From Owenia fusiformis (taxonomy: Eukaryota; Annelida; Polychaeta; Sabellida; Oweniidae), in the NCBI GenBank assembly GCA_903813345.2, contig CAIIXF020000003.1, positions 10,742,931 to 10,806,930 on the forward strand: DNA of 64,000 nt, read 5' to 3'. Below, in pieces: positions 1 to 12,049 of the stretch. Position 1 is the first letter of the stretch. Each line of letters opens with the position of its first letter. The position numbers and the translations under genes were made by a program. The notes beneath the pieces are model-generated. The model was not told the origin of the DNA and ran no database searches. It saw nothing but the letters and a program-made list of their open reading frames with translations.

Positions 1-310
1 AAAAATTCTTATGTAATTTTACATCTAGCAAAGTTCATTTATCATTCATTCAAAAAACTGGATTAATATTGTAACAATGATACATCACACTGATGTTTTA
101 AATTCTGTCATGTTGTATCTGTATTTTACAATTATCTCATTTTTGTATTTTACATTTTGTGATGCTGTAATTGTATTTTACAACTTTGTATATTTCCTAT
201 GAAGTAGTTAGTTTAGTCTTAGTTTAATTTTGTATATTGTAGTTTGTAGTGACTAATATGTCATTGCAATGACAACAGAGAGTCAATAAAAGATATATAT
301 ATATATGAAA
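1..310 (+). repeat. AT-rich 3' end of a retroelement-like repeat
   Basis: The stretch repeats TGTATTTTACA-like words between 110 and 200 and ends in AATAAAAG followed by a (TA)n run at 291-305. That layout resembles the 3' end of a non-LTR retroelement. No coding part is visible. Immediately to the right, at 308-318, comes the ACACCCTGTA word that recurs at element ends across the window. Confidence 0.25.
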
Positions 311-2029
311 CACCCTGTATGTCATATGTTGAGCTACTGAATCGGTCGCTTCCAGGAATTGCTAGAACCTGGTTTGATTGGTGTTTCAAATTGATGGTTA
401 AAGTATTTGATTGGATACTGTTCCCACTCAGCCAATTAATTTTAAAAAATGCTTGCGGTCAATTGTTCCACACACATGTCAGGCAAATCTTTATACGGAG
501 ATCCAACTGTATACGTTATATCTACGTAAATATACCGTTTTGTAAGTTCATTGAACTTATACTGATCATGAAAACATTGAAATAATCAACTTGTTTATGT
601 AATGACTCACTTTAAAGAATCATGACTCCCTTTAAAGGATCGTGTTTATAATACAACTACAAGGACACGGAAGCAAGCATTTAATTATAATGTGTATAAT
701 CTACATGTGTATACGTATACGCGTATACGTATAAGTTGTACTTTCACTTATGTGCGAAATCTCTCTAATGTGTAATTCCTTACTATACATTCATATAAAT
801 GTACTTGCAAAATTGAGATGATTGTTGTACAATCATTTAATCTTCATGTGACCATATGGGCTCTCTGATAGAGCCCATGATGTGACAGGCGTCATTTTTG
901 TCAATGAATATTTTTTATTATATTTCTTTGGCTGATCAAACCAATGGTCATATTTAGAAATCCAGCTCAACTTTATTGTGCAGAAGAAATATATTTTAAG
1001 TCACAATCAGTATCAACATTTGCTAATAAAATCCCCAGAGCATGTGAGTGAACTGCAATCACTCAGTACCCCCTATATGGAGACAGAGGGTTACATCTAA
1101 ATTGTAGTGGACTCTTTTGAGGACTTCCCCATTCTGACTGAAATTGATGTATGTCAACTCACTTTTGGTGTATATCAAGCCAACCAATCTAAATGATGTA
1201 CAGACGGCCATCTTCAAGTAGATGGGAAATATACCATCATTGTTAAGAAAAGAAACATGGCCTAATTTGTGTAAAAGCCCAGTAAGAGGTTTGTGTCCTC
1301 TAAATCTCACTAGCATGGGTGGAGTACAACCCAGATCCAGATGTATGTAATAGTATTGATGCAATCACTCTGGTGTTGTTCATGCCCAGTTGGGAGTAGG
1401 GCTGTAGGTTCATGTGCACACATTGATTGTGCTATTTTGTTCCTAGGCTGTGGTAGGCACAAGGGGTATAAAAGCAAAGGAAATGCACAAAGTTTGACAT
1501 TTTAAAATCAAAAGATATGTCTGAAATGTTGTCATCTGAAGAAGATGATGATAGCTCATAGATAGCTCTATTATAAATGAACAAACACATGAATGTGCTC
1601 ATCTATAGAAGTACAACAGTATTCTTCTCTGACATATTTTTGTAGACAGTTGATCTCAATGAGTATATTCAATATTTTTTTGCATTTTTGACTTGTTATA
1701 TTTTACGTGTTTTCAAATGTTGCCCATTATGCTTTGTCTCTATTATGTAAGATAATACCAAAAGGATCAAGTAAAAAGTCTTGATTGACTGTAAATAATG
1801 ATTATTTTGATAATAAATAGATACAGTGACAATAATGATGTGAAAAGAGTGATTTTTCCTTCAAAAAGTCATTTTATACATGTTAATAGAATGACCTATA
1901 TTTTGAAATATAAAGATCACAATGACCTAATTTTGGGATCTGGTTATCAAACAAAGTCCCTTCTTTGATATCCTGTACAATTTCGTCACAATACTGTATC
2001 TTAAAGACATTTGTCCTTTAGCGATTTTT
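311..2029. other. Non-coding stretch, no gene seen
   Basis: Only short ORFs without family features occur here. A perfect 22-bp palindrome built on ATACGTATAC sits at 711-732. Right after it, 733-772 is shared almost exactly with 21882-21921. A short hairpin (GGGCTCTC/GAGAGCCC-like) lies near 858-876. I see no exon with both splice sites. Confidence 0.4.
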
Positions 2030-2412
2030 TAGCTTTCAAAACGCCATAACTTGGGAACCGGAAATCAGATTGAAATAATTTGGTTTGCAGATGTGGATTC
2101 CTGAGAAAATTTTACCCTTTATTCATAACTCATACGTTAAATCTGGAGAATTTTTTATTTTGACCTACTTTTGGACACCATATCTCAAAAGTGGGTCAAA
2201 TTACTTTCTGACGGCAAAAGGCTAACTTTATAACCACACTCTTGGCTACATGTATACACAATTTCGAAGAATATAATTAAAGTGTAGTGTCAGAATCGCA
2301 AAAAAAGAGGAAAATCTTTGAATTTGACCTAGGCATTTTGGTGTCCAAATTTTGAAGCTGATGGCTTTTGAGGTACCCTTCTTTTAAAGGCTTTCTTATA
2401 TTAAGCTGTACT
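2030..2412 (+). repeat. Dispersed repeat, copy 1 (related to 4020-4372 and 54520-55290)
   Basis: It shares long stretches with 54700-55030, including GGATTCCTGAGAAAATT, CTCATACGTTAAAT, AAAAGTGGGTCAAA and CTTGGCTACATGTATACAC. The copies are diverged and show no coding potential. This copy is cut by the element at 2422-3985. Confidence 0.6.
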
Positions 2413-2421
2413 CAGTCTATA

Positions 2422-3985
2422 GGCTTTGTATAAAAAACCTCCTACCCACGTACCCTCGTACCCACGTACGTGGGTCCTGACCCAGTCTTTAAAGAGTTAA
2501 ATTTTTAAATGTTTAAAACATTATTCAATCTCAGTTTATCCTGAATTATAGATGAATTTATGCATCCATATGCCTTTATTTATAGGTCTGACATCTCTCT
2601 AGTAAAATAAAATAAAGCCGGAATTGCATAAATGTTCATTATTTTTGAGCTATTTGATTTATGTTTTTGATATGTCGAAATGTTTTTTGTTGATCGGGCA
2701 GTCTTACCTGTATAACACATCAGTGCTGATTAGCAATCTCCTAGCCTTCGTTCAGTGCAATCCGTGCCTCCTGTTACCTCATGCAGATTGTAAATGTCCC
2801 GGGAAGTTTACCCTTGTCCAAAAGTTGACATCTTTTTAAAAATATATTTCTTAGAGTTTCCAACCAATTAAATTCACCACATTTTATTAGATGTTTATTT
2901 CAAATGTTATTAGAATTCATTCTTACGAATATTATACGTTATTAACGTATGTTAGTCAAAGATTTGGTGTCTTTGTTGTCCATTGTATTCACGTTTTACG
3001 CGCAAAAAGCTAGAAACTACAAAGCTGAACTTATATCATTCAAACCAGTTTTACATCAAATCATTGTCAAAATAAAACTCTACTCTTCATATTACCTAAT
3101 TATGGATCAAACGGCCATGAATAATGTCGAAGTTTACAAAACCAAACTTACACTCCCCTGCATAAGTTTGGCAACTCTAACTTTTAATTCCATCTAAATG
3201 ATTCACTGAACTAGTGCGCACAATTATCCTTAAATTGTGCCAAAAAGCGATTAAAAACGAATATAGCGAATCCTTCTACTTTTCAAATATTTCGTTATTC
3301 AATTGCGCCACGGTTAAACAGAAATGCAGCCTTTATTATTCCTTGAGATCGTGTGAATTGATCACTCTATCACTTTGTATCTCCAATTCTGATGTTAAAT
3401 TAAATAAAAGACATAAGACAAATTACACGTATAGTTCAAATCTGTCGTGCAAACAATGAATACTTGTAATATCGTTTGAAAGAATAAAAAGTATATGTGA
3501 TAAAAATCGAAACTACAGGGTGTTAAAAAACAGGACCGATGAAAAGTTGAATAACTTCGTCAATCCAGAATCATTCAGGTCATTCAATGTGAATTTTGTT
3601 GTGAAAGTTTGACCATATTCTGCTCATGGAGTCAAAAACTACAGCACTTTACAACACATGCCCCATGTGGCCAATTTGCGCCAAGCAATAGATTGGTTGT
3701 ACACTGCAAGACTGCCCGATCAACAAAAAATCGCTTCGATATATCAAAAACAACACTCAAATAGCTCAAATGAACATTATGCAATGCCGGCTTTATTTTA
3801 TGACGAGACAGATGTCCGATCTAGAAATAAAGGCATATGGGTACATAAATTCATCCATAATTAAGCATACATTGAGATAGAATAATGTTTAAAAAATGTT
3901 AAAGATTTAACTCTTTAAAGACTGGGCCAGGACCCACGTACGTGGGTACGAGGGTACGTGGGTAGGAGGTTTTTTATACAAAGCC
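2422..3985. mobile_element. 1.56 kb foldback TIR element with 9-bp target duplication
   Basis: The ends are perfect inverted repeats (GGCTTTGTATAAAAAACC at 2422-2439, its complement at 3968-3985). The arms continue with moderate divergence for about 300 bp, to roughly 2725 and 3680. The arms carry short CGTACCCACGTACGTGGGT-like palindromes. Nine bases CAGTCTATA (2413-2421 and 3986-3994) flank it directly. A 9-bp duplication is typical of Mutator-like elements (family knowledge). The 2949-3459 core has only short ORFs that I do not recognise, so it is probably non-autonomous. Confidence 0.8.
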
Positions 3986-4019
3986 CAGTCTATATCTCGT
4001 ATTTTACACTTTAAAAATA

Positions 4020-4372
4020 TTTTTTCCCTTTGACTTAACACGGGGCAGCAAATTTAGTGATTTTTTAGCTTTCAAAATGCCATAACTTCTGAACCGTAAG
4101 TGGTTTGCAGATTCGGATTCCTGAGAAAACTCTACACTTACTCACATGTTGAATTTGGAGATATTTTTATTCTAACCTACTTTCCAGGCGCCATATCTCC
4201 AAATCGATAAGAGATATCAAAAAATTAAATCAACAGTTTGTACCCCTACTTTTTTATGAGGAACACAATGAAAAAAAAACGATCGAAAATAATGAAGGAT
4301 GACTGAGTAAATTGAAAAAAGTGACAAAGTACTGGACCTAGATAAAAATTCGATCCCATTTCCCACCAACTA
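4020..4372 (+). repeat. Dispersed repeat, copy 2 (empty-site relative at 54520-55290)
   Basis: 4025-4190 matches 54550-54800 and 4190-4372 matches 55070-55275, skipping the middle. Shared words include AAGAGATATCAAAAAATTAAA and TATGAGGAACACAATGAAAAA. The copy resumes at 5415 (ACTATACCTTAAT) after the TIR element at 4375-5412. Confidence 0.6.
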
Positions 4373-4374
4373 TA

Positions 4375-5412
4375 CAGTGCGTATAAAAAAAAAACGCAAC
4401 AGATTATTATGTCAGAAAAGCACAAAACTAGTGATAACAGCATTGATTTCATTCAATGCAACATAAAGCCATGTGTCTCCTCTTTACAATGATATATCAT
4501 TCATTGATATTTGATCATGGTTGGGCGAGAAATCATTTCTTAAGCAAAGTGGGCCAAAATTAGCTTGGGGCCAAGTTATAAACATCGCAAAAGTCGGTGT
4601 ACGGAGACCGATGCAATATTGGAAGAAAACATAAAATCAATACTGACTGCATCATTTTCATTATGTCATTCAATGTACCAAGAAGCCAAATTACTCCTCT
4701 TTGAAATGGAATATCATTCATTCACAGGGAGTCATCTCTGACCGAATTATCATTAATTTTGCAAAGTAGGGCAAAATTCAGCTCGGACCCAAGTTTTAAA
4801 CATTGCAAAAGTCAGAACAAGGGGCATAGGGGCTATTGGAAGAAGGCATAGGGGCTATTGGAAGAAGGTGTGACAGGTGTGGCATAGACAGAAAAGTGTT
4901 CATACTCATACTCTTGCAAGAATACATCCTATTTCCCTCCAAATTGCCACCACTTCCTTGCACATAAAGATGCGCTCTTCTATCCAGTCATGCATGGTTC
5001 AGCCCTGACTCATCTGTGGGTTAAAGCAGAGAAAAGCAGTCCATGGGCAATTCTTTCTCGAGGTTTTGCAATATCTGGTGGAGGAATTGTGAGCACAAAT
5101 GCTCCTGAGATAGCTAGATCTAGATAGCTCCAAAAGAAAAAGCCGCAACAATTCAAGTCAGGGGACCTTTCATTGGCACTTAGCCCTTGCGCTGATTTTT
5201 TCAATATCTAAAACTTGGCCCAGAGCCGATTTTGACCCACTGTGCAAATGGAAGGATTTCTTACCCAACCATTACCACATGTGAGTGAATGACATATCAT
5301 TGCAAAGAGGAGAGACGTGGCTTTATGGTACATTGAATGACATTGATGTAGTCATCACTAGTTTTGTGATTTTACAAGATAACTATTTGTTGCGTTTTTT
5401 TTATACGCCCTG
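4375..5412. mobile_element. 1.04 kb TIR/foldback element flanked by TA
   Basis: The outer ends CAGTGCGTATAAAA and TTTTATACGCCCTG are inverted copies followed by GCAACA/TGTTGC. The arms extend about 190 bp (4375-4570 and 5215-5412), sharing CATGTCTCCTCTTTACAATGATATATCATTCA-like sequence. Flanks are TA (or TATA) on both sides, as expected for Tc1/mariner-type insertion. The interior has no transposase ORF. A related repeat at 55265-55290 is uninterrupted at the same place, which supports a true insertion. Confidence 0.75.
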
Positions 5413-6350
5413 TATACTATACCTTAATTCACCATGACCAGTAGCGAGAAGACGGACCGGTTCGGGGCAATCTCCTTGCAGCGAGAAGACGGACCGGTTC
5501 GGGGCAATAGCTGATGAAATTCTTTGTCACAAAGTTTGGCATTTTTTATAAAATCAAACGCGCGTCATTGAAACTCACAAGATGTAAATAGCATGTCATT
5601 TACATCATACCTTGATGGGGAAAAATAGATCTTATATGTTAGAAGTACTAAATAAAAGTTATCGTGAAAATGAAAAGAGCATAAATGCGCATTTAGAGAG
5701 TTTTGGTCCGTTTAAAAATCTGTAAAAAATTGGGGTACTTAATCGGGAGGCATCATATATTTCAAATTAGACACGAGGAAGTCAATATTGAGCAAGTTAT
5801 GGCTGTTTTAAATTCAAATAAAACCGTTAACCCGTACCGGTCCAGCTTTTGACCCGTACCGGTCAATTTTCGTTAGCTGCGTATACCAAGGGACGGGTGT
5901 ATATGATGCATAAGCATTTATCTCAAAATTCTACCTTACTGTATCACAAAGATAGATGAACCTAAATGTTTGTTCTCTGTTTTCTCAAATATGGTACAAG
6001 TGGACATAAAACGTTTTAAAAGTGAAGGGACGATATGTACCTTAAGGTGCTATGGAAGTTAACAGGAAATGACAAAACAAAAAATGTCAAAACCATGCTG
6101 GATGTGACTGAAAAATAGCTAAGAGTATGTGCTCAGGAAAGGTCACTGAACAGAATCTTTTGACTTTTTCAGAAAATGTGCCCAATATATTGCTCTAAAT
6201 GATACAATTTTAAAAATTTCATATCATTCTTAGAAAAAGAAAAAAATGAAAAAACTGAATTTGAAATCGATATATTTTCCTTTTAACTACAGCCATTATT
6301 GTTTTAGACGATTTTTTTAAATTTCAAACAGTAGCAAAAGTAAGCTTCTA
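5413..6350. other. Non-coding stretch with a 28-bp direct duplication
   Basis: GCGAGAAGACGGACCGGTTC plus GGGGCAAT occurs twice, near 5442 and 5480. Two CCCGTACCGGTC words follow at 5828-5865. Otherwise it is AT-rich with no recognisable gene. Confidence 0.4.
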
Positions 6351-6352
6351 CA

Positions 6353-6852
6353 ATTCAAAATGTTGAAGATGGGGGTTTGAGAATGATTGAACCAACGCTG
6401 TTTGAACAATCCCTCAAACTAACATGGATGCAAAAACTTCTTAGAGATGGCTCTTGGCAAGAAACAGCCTTAAAAATTATCAATGTAAAATCAAGAAGCT
6501 TTTTAGGTATGATTCAAAATCACTTCACAAAATTGAGAACAGAAGGAAAAAGAAGCCGAACATAATGCTAAAATGAGAGCTGAACAAGCTACTATATCTA
6601 GTACATGTATGTGCAATACATGGGGGGAAACATACCAAAAATCAAAATCGTCAATATATATTACAAAATACAAAGGTTAACAATGAAGTAATTGTACTAC
6701 AAGATGTATTTCAAAGTTCAAAAAGACTTCTAACGCTATTAGAATTCAATGACAAATTCCCCACTTCTATTAATTTTTTAGACTATTTGAGTCTAAAAAA
6801 CACTATTCCAAAATCAAGAGATGTCATGGATAATACACTGAAAACGGCTTAA
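6353..6852 (+). pseudogene. LINE reverse-transcriptase ORF, C-terminal remnant
   Basis: The plus strand reads VEDGGLRMIEPTLFEQSLKL then TWMQKLLRDGSW at 6366-6455. This is the GGLxMxxxxxxxxxLKxxWxxxLL block downstream of the reverse transcriptase in many non-LTR retrotransposons. After a frame change near 6565-6690 it continues NEVIVLQDVFQSSKRLL and LSLKNTIPKSRDV, then stops at 6852. The frameshift and missing upstream part make it a dead fragment. Family assignment within LINEs is not possible by eye. Confidence 0.65.
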
Positions 6853-7790
6853 GTGTGAAACAAATTTGGGTAAAAGTTCAAATAACCATTAAATGTGTTA
6901 AAATGATTTTTTCATATAGACATGTAGTATATACATGTATCTGTATACATTTATACACACGTTACCCAAAGCATTGAAGTAAACTCCAAGGAATAATAGG
7001 TAATTTCAAATTGAAATTAGGGCCCGTCTCAAACGTGACGATTTTCACATTTTCCCTCCGTGATCAATATGCCAAGATATTCACATTAGAATGCAACATT
7101 TTAAAAAAACAAATGACTTTCCTCATGCTACTCTACTGTCTTTTAAAATCATAAATGAATTTGGACTACAAGTATTTTTCTTTTTATGTGCATCACTTGT
7201 CAACATGAAACATCCGAATCCATCATTTTTCTCGATTTTTTCATACGTTGTGTTTTTAATTTGAGTAAGATTGAAAGGGGTCGACCCTATTGGAACATGA
7301 ATCGATTCGGTCATGAAAAATGATGCTTTAGACGAATAGAAAATGATGAAAAAATTATTTGGGGATCATTGATCATTAGGCTGGTCCACCATTTTTCCGC
7401 GTGTCGATTTTCATAAGAAAATTGGAAAGATTTGGCAATGAGTTATATGTTCACTTAGAGAAGTCTTAATTCACGAATGGACATTTGTGAAGACTATAGC
7501 TAGCTGAATTGAGAAACAAGTTTGTATTCGTGTCTTATATTATCACCTTAATGTTTAATTTTCCGTCAAAACTCGACATAAAGCATGAATAGCAGAATCG
7601 TGCTGTGTTTCACTATCTCCAAGAAAAAAGCAGTTACGTACATGTTACATATGTGGACTCATATACAATCAGAGTTTATATGTACTGAACACATCTTTTC
7701 TAATTTCAATAACTATGTGCACACCACATTATTTATCTTTTTTAAATCAACTTCACCAAAACCTTTCACTGATTCAAGAAACCAGCACTT
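6853..7790. other. Non-coding stretch, no gene seen
   Basis: AT-rich sequence with only short unrecognised ORFs and no clear repeat structure. Confidence 0.3.
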
Positions 7791-8401
7791 TGGGACTTGA
7801 TGGTTGAATTCTGCGATCCCCGGGAATACACTGAACGAAACGTTATTTACTTAGGGTCAACTATTTTGGGCTTTGCTTGTGAAAAACGACCATGATGTTA
7901 CTCATATATTGACAGTAGCAGAGTAGTCTTGTTGGAAATGGGGCAATTTTCAAGAAAACAATATGTCCACTCCATCATAACATAAAAAGATTTTCGAAAT
8001 AACAAGCATTACCTCATCTATGAACTGATATTGTGCGAAACTGTGACAATCGTCACGCGTGAAAAACGTCACGGTTATGGCATTGAACTCAAACCAGTGA
8101 TTAGCCATTTTTATAAATCCCAGATGGATTGGTTTAATTTTATATGATAACCCATATTCTTAAAACACATGTTTAACAGTTATTCAGTAATTACGCATAA
8201 AGACAAGAAAACGATAACAGCTAACGAATTTGCCCTTTTGTAAATGTGCTTTTTACATTTTATACGTCTTTACAATAATACATAACATGCAAGCAAATGA
8301 CAAGTTATTTGGGAATTCCATAAGCATGATTTATCGGAAAAGTCATAACAAAAAATGTTATATGAAGACCATTAAAGGCAGAATTCAACCATCAAGTCCC
8401 A
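7791..8401. mobile_element. 611-bp MITE with 24-bp perfect TIRs
   Basis: 7791-7814 (TGGGACTTGATGGTTGAATT plus CTGC) is exactly inverted at 8378-8401. The interior is AT-rich with no transposase. I see no convincing target duplication at the flanks. Superfamily unknown. Confidence 0.7.
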
Positions 8402-8562
8402 TACTATTTGCATTCTGTTTTCTTTTCAATGAATGCATTATTAATGGAGAACAGCATAAACCGAAAACTCTAGTTTAGTAATATGAACGATTACAGCTTT
8501 TCAACGATGTTTTTGTGTTATTATTAATTTTGCACGATCCGTATATGATCTGCAATATTCAA

Positions 8563-8907
8563 TATTGTGATGTCATATTACTAAAGCAACCATAACTCTA
8601 CCCAAGTTTAATATATTTTGTCGAAACTTTGCAGTCTGAGTAAGGACACATGAATGTATATTATGTAAAATTTTGAAGATGATTGGTGCATTTTTAACAA
8701 AATGCCAGCACCAGTCCTGTTACTTTTGGAACACCCTGTACGGACTGGTGCTGGCATTTTGTCAAATACGCACCAATCGTCCTCAAAATCTTACATAATG
8801 TACTTTCATGTATCGTTACTAAGACTGCAAAGTTTCTACAAAATTTATGTAACTCGGGTAGAGTTATGGTTGCTATAGTAACATGACATCACAATACCCG
8901 GGGCAAC
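8563..8907. mobile_element. Hairpin of two head-to-head copies of a short repeat
   Basis: 8563-8716 and 8742-8896 are inverted copies (for example CATAACTCTACCC and AAAATGCCAGCACCAGTCC), separated by a 25-base centre TGTTACTTTTGGAACACCCT plus GTA. The same unit with the same end recurs singly at 9603-9793. The ACACCCTGTA end resembles several other element ends in this window. No ORF. Confidence 0.65.
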
Positions 8908-9602
8908 ATTCCACGCAAAAAAGTTACAGAGACATTAAGCATTTTGTACATGCCATATCATTTTGTACATGCCATATCAAAGTTAAAATGCAACAACTGA
9001 TGGGAATTACATTTGTTTTACATCATTTGATATTCCTTTGTATCCTCTACTTTGAAAAATAGGCTCCTCTTTGGTCAGTACAAGAGTAGTACTCTGTATC
9101 CATGACCCAAACACATGAGTGAGCCCATTTGAGGGCATGTCACGCAGCGTCGATTGGACAATTTGGAGAAGGTCATTCTCATATTTAAAGGTCTTACAGC
9201 ACTGATTAGCATTCCGTTCTCAATATAAGTAAAAATTAGATATTGCATGATCAGAGGAGTATGGTGCATGGTTTTAGACCTCAATACCTAGTTCTTCTAT
9301 AGCTGCATGGTCTTTAATGGTGACCTGCGGCCAGGCGCGCTATCAAGGTAGATGATTGGCTTCAAATTGGGTCTTTTCAAAAACTCAACCGTGAATTGTT
9401 CAGACTGTTATACATAGTGATATTCCAGGAAATTGAATAAATGTTATTATCATTATGAAATTATACTTGAATCTGAGTTGTATAGCAACACCTTTACAAC
9501 AAAGGAACTAATAAAATAAACAAGACATGTTGTATTATAATAGCTGAATTAGATACTTTCTTCAGTAATACAAAAATGTTAGATATCACATTTTCAGGAA
9601 AA

Positions 9603-9793
9603 AAGTTGCCCCGGGTATTGGAATGTCATGTTACAATAGTAACCATAACTCTAACCGCATTTCATCATTTTTTCTGAAACTTTGTAATTTAAGTTGCAAT
9701 ACTTCAAAATACAAATCGTGAAAATTTGAAGATACTCAGTGCAAAATTGACGAAATGCCAGCACCAGTCCTGTTACTTTTGGAACACCCTGTA
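9603..9793 (+). repeat. Single copy of the 8563-8907 hairpin unit
   Basis: It begins GTTGCCCCGGGTATT, carries CATAACTCTAACC and ends GAAATGCCAGCACCAGTCCT, then GTTACTTTTGGAACACCCTG. The end CCAGCACCAGTCC followed by TTTTGGAACACCCTGTA matches 8705-8740. Confidence 0.65.
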
Positions 9794-10335
9794 TTATCAC
9801 GATTTGTAACACGATGGTCTGATAAACTGAACTAAAGACTTGATAACCATGGATAATTTATTAATCTCGAGTTTCCCTACTGCCGTCTGGCACTTACTAT
9901 AATGGGTATATATAATCGGTTGTAGGTGAGAAGCAAATACACTGCTGTCATCACACTATGACTGAATGTTTCTGTGCCAACAGAACCAAAATGAAAAGAT
10001 GCGACCATTTATAACTGAGATATGACATGTTTTCATGGGCGGTGTTGTCCCGTTACATCAACAAATTCGCGAAATTCACAACTTATTCGCGAGTTATAAA
10101 ATTTATTTACAACCGGAATGATCAATAAGTATGCTGACCGAATTTAGATAAAGGCATTTTATTTTAAAATACATAAAACAATGAGAATAAATCATTTTAG
10201 TTTTAGCTATTTTCAATTACATGAAAAATACCCATTTTTAACATTTATTGGTTTTGAATGAATAATCAGAGTATTACTGATTATGAAAGAAACAAAGCAC
10301 AGGTAAGAACGTTTCTTACCCAGTCAAAGATTAGT
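9794..10335. other. Non-coding stretch, no gene seen
   Basis: AT-rich spacer between repeats with no recognisable exon, ORF or repeat structure. Confidence 0.3.
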
Positions 10336-12013
10336 AAAGCTACGTTCACACCAACGGCGAATGCCACGCTTTAAATCGGCGAGCAAAGCGGCACCAAAGC
10401 ATGGTGATTTTCAGAGTGATTTTTAGTGTTTTGGGTATGATTTTGTTTTGGCTGTAAAAAAAATTCGAGCACGGTGACCCTAATTTTTTTTGGTCTCATT
10501 TTTCTCAGAATTGAACAAAGTTTCACATATAAAAAAATAAAAAAATTTTATTGTTCGCATCATTAACGCAACCACCCTCTTAACAAACCGTAACAAAGCT
10601 CAGCAAAGCTTGACCCAAAGCGTAGGAAAGCTTAACAGAGCTTGGTTCAAAGCGGGGACCCCAGTCTCTTCACGGTCTGTTACCACTTGACACGCTTCGT
10701 TTACGCTACGATCTGGCATGAAGATCTGACACGAGGTCAGACGCTTTCATCAATATCTGACACTGTTTGTTACGCTTTCATGAAGGACTCCAAAGCTTTT
10801 TAACGAATTGAGACGCCTTAATCAAGGATTGAAACGCTTTGTTACGCTTGGCAAGCTTCCTCACCCCTTTTCACGCTCTTTCACGCCGTGCGACAAACAT
10901 CGTGTCTTCTTCAGATAGGTCATGATCTGGTCCATCTGGAAATTCTGGATCTTGTTGTTCTGTCATCGTCTTCTCGAGACACAGATGCAATGGTTTTATG
11001 GATTTACTGCATCTTTATACAGCCATTTGATCAAAAGCGTCATGATAAAGGCGATCTCGAAAATGCACAACAGAGCTTGGCAATCGTATCAGAGCCTGAT
11101 TTAAAGCGTCATAATCGCATCAAAGCGTAATAATACTTATCAAAGCGTGATTTCAAGCGTAACAAAGCCTGATCAAAGCGTGAGGAACCTATCAGAGCTA
11201 TGTTAAGCTTTCCTACGCTTTGGGTCAAGCTTTGCTGAGCTTTGTTACGATTTTTAAGCTTTGATACGCTCAGTTTAAACTTTTTTGGCGCTCTTGCCGA
11301 ATATCCCGCTTTACTCCGAGCTTTTCTAAGACCTATTACGACCCCGCCGCTTTAATCAAGCTTTGTTACGCTTTGGTGCCGCTTTACACGCCGCTTTAAA
11401 GCGCCATCATTTTGGTATGAACAAAAATGACAAAAGTGACGGCGCTTTGTTCACCGATTTAAAGCGTGGCATTCGCCGTTGGTGTGAACATAGCTTTGTG
11501 AACATAGCTTTAAAGCTAAAGCTACGTTCACACCTTCTTCAGATAGGTCATGCTCTGGTCCATCTGGAATTTCTGGATCTTGTTGTTCTGCCATCGTGTT
11601 CTCGAGTCAAAGATGCAATGGTTTTATGGATCTACTGCATCTTTATATAGTCATTTGATCAAAAGCGGCATGAAATCGGCGATCTCGACATTTTCCAATG
11701 TGTGACAGAGCTTAACAGAGCGTAACAATGCATAACAGAGCTTTGCAATCGTATCAGAGCCTGATTTAAAGCGTCATAATCGCATCAAAGCGTAATAATG
11801 CTTATCAAAGCGTGATTTCAAGCGTAACAAAGCCTAGTCGAAGCGGGATCAAAGCGTGAAGAACCGTAACAAGTCGGGAAATCAGAGCTTATCAGAGCGT
11901 AACATTACTTAGGAGATCGTGATATTTTTGGAAAAGTAAACAAAAATGACGGCGCTTTAATAATTGCTCGCCGATTTAAAGCGTGGCATTCGCCGTTGGT
12001 GTGAGCATAGCTT
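10336..12013. mobile_element. 1.68 kb TIR element saturated with the word AAAGCG/CGCTTT
   Basis: The ends are about 48-bp inverted repeats (AAGCTACGTTCACACCAACG at 10337 onward; the complement ends near 12012) containing GGCGAATGCCACGCTTTAAA. Internal TIR-like copies occur at 11452-11505 and 11520-11535, so it looks like two fused or duplicated units. The interior repeats AAAGCG(T) or ACGCTTT dozens of times. A near-identical block of about 240 bp occurs twice (from 10908 and from 11537). Short plus-strand ORFs here only mirror that duplication. No transposase. Confidence 0.7.
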
Positions 12014-12049
12014 AAAATAATATACTGGGAATTTGTTCAGAACCAAGAA

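Noticed and set aside
8380-8480. Candidate PLAC exon (minus strand ...FGLCCSP)
   Set aside because: Lacks the other cysteines and an in-frame acceptor; the true PLAC exon is at 16254-16411.
10888-11650. Two similar plus-strand ORFs (IGHxLVHLExLDLVVL)
   Set aside because: They mirror a duplicated segment inside the AAAGCG element, end at different places and have no domain.
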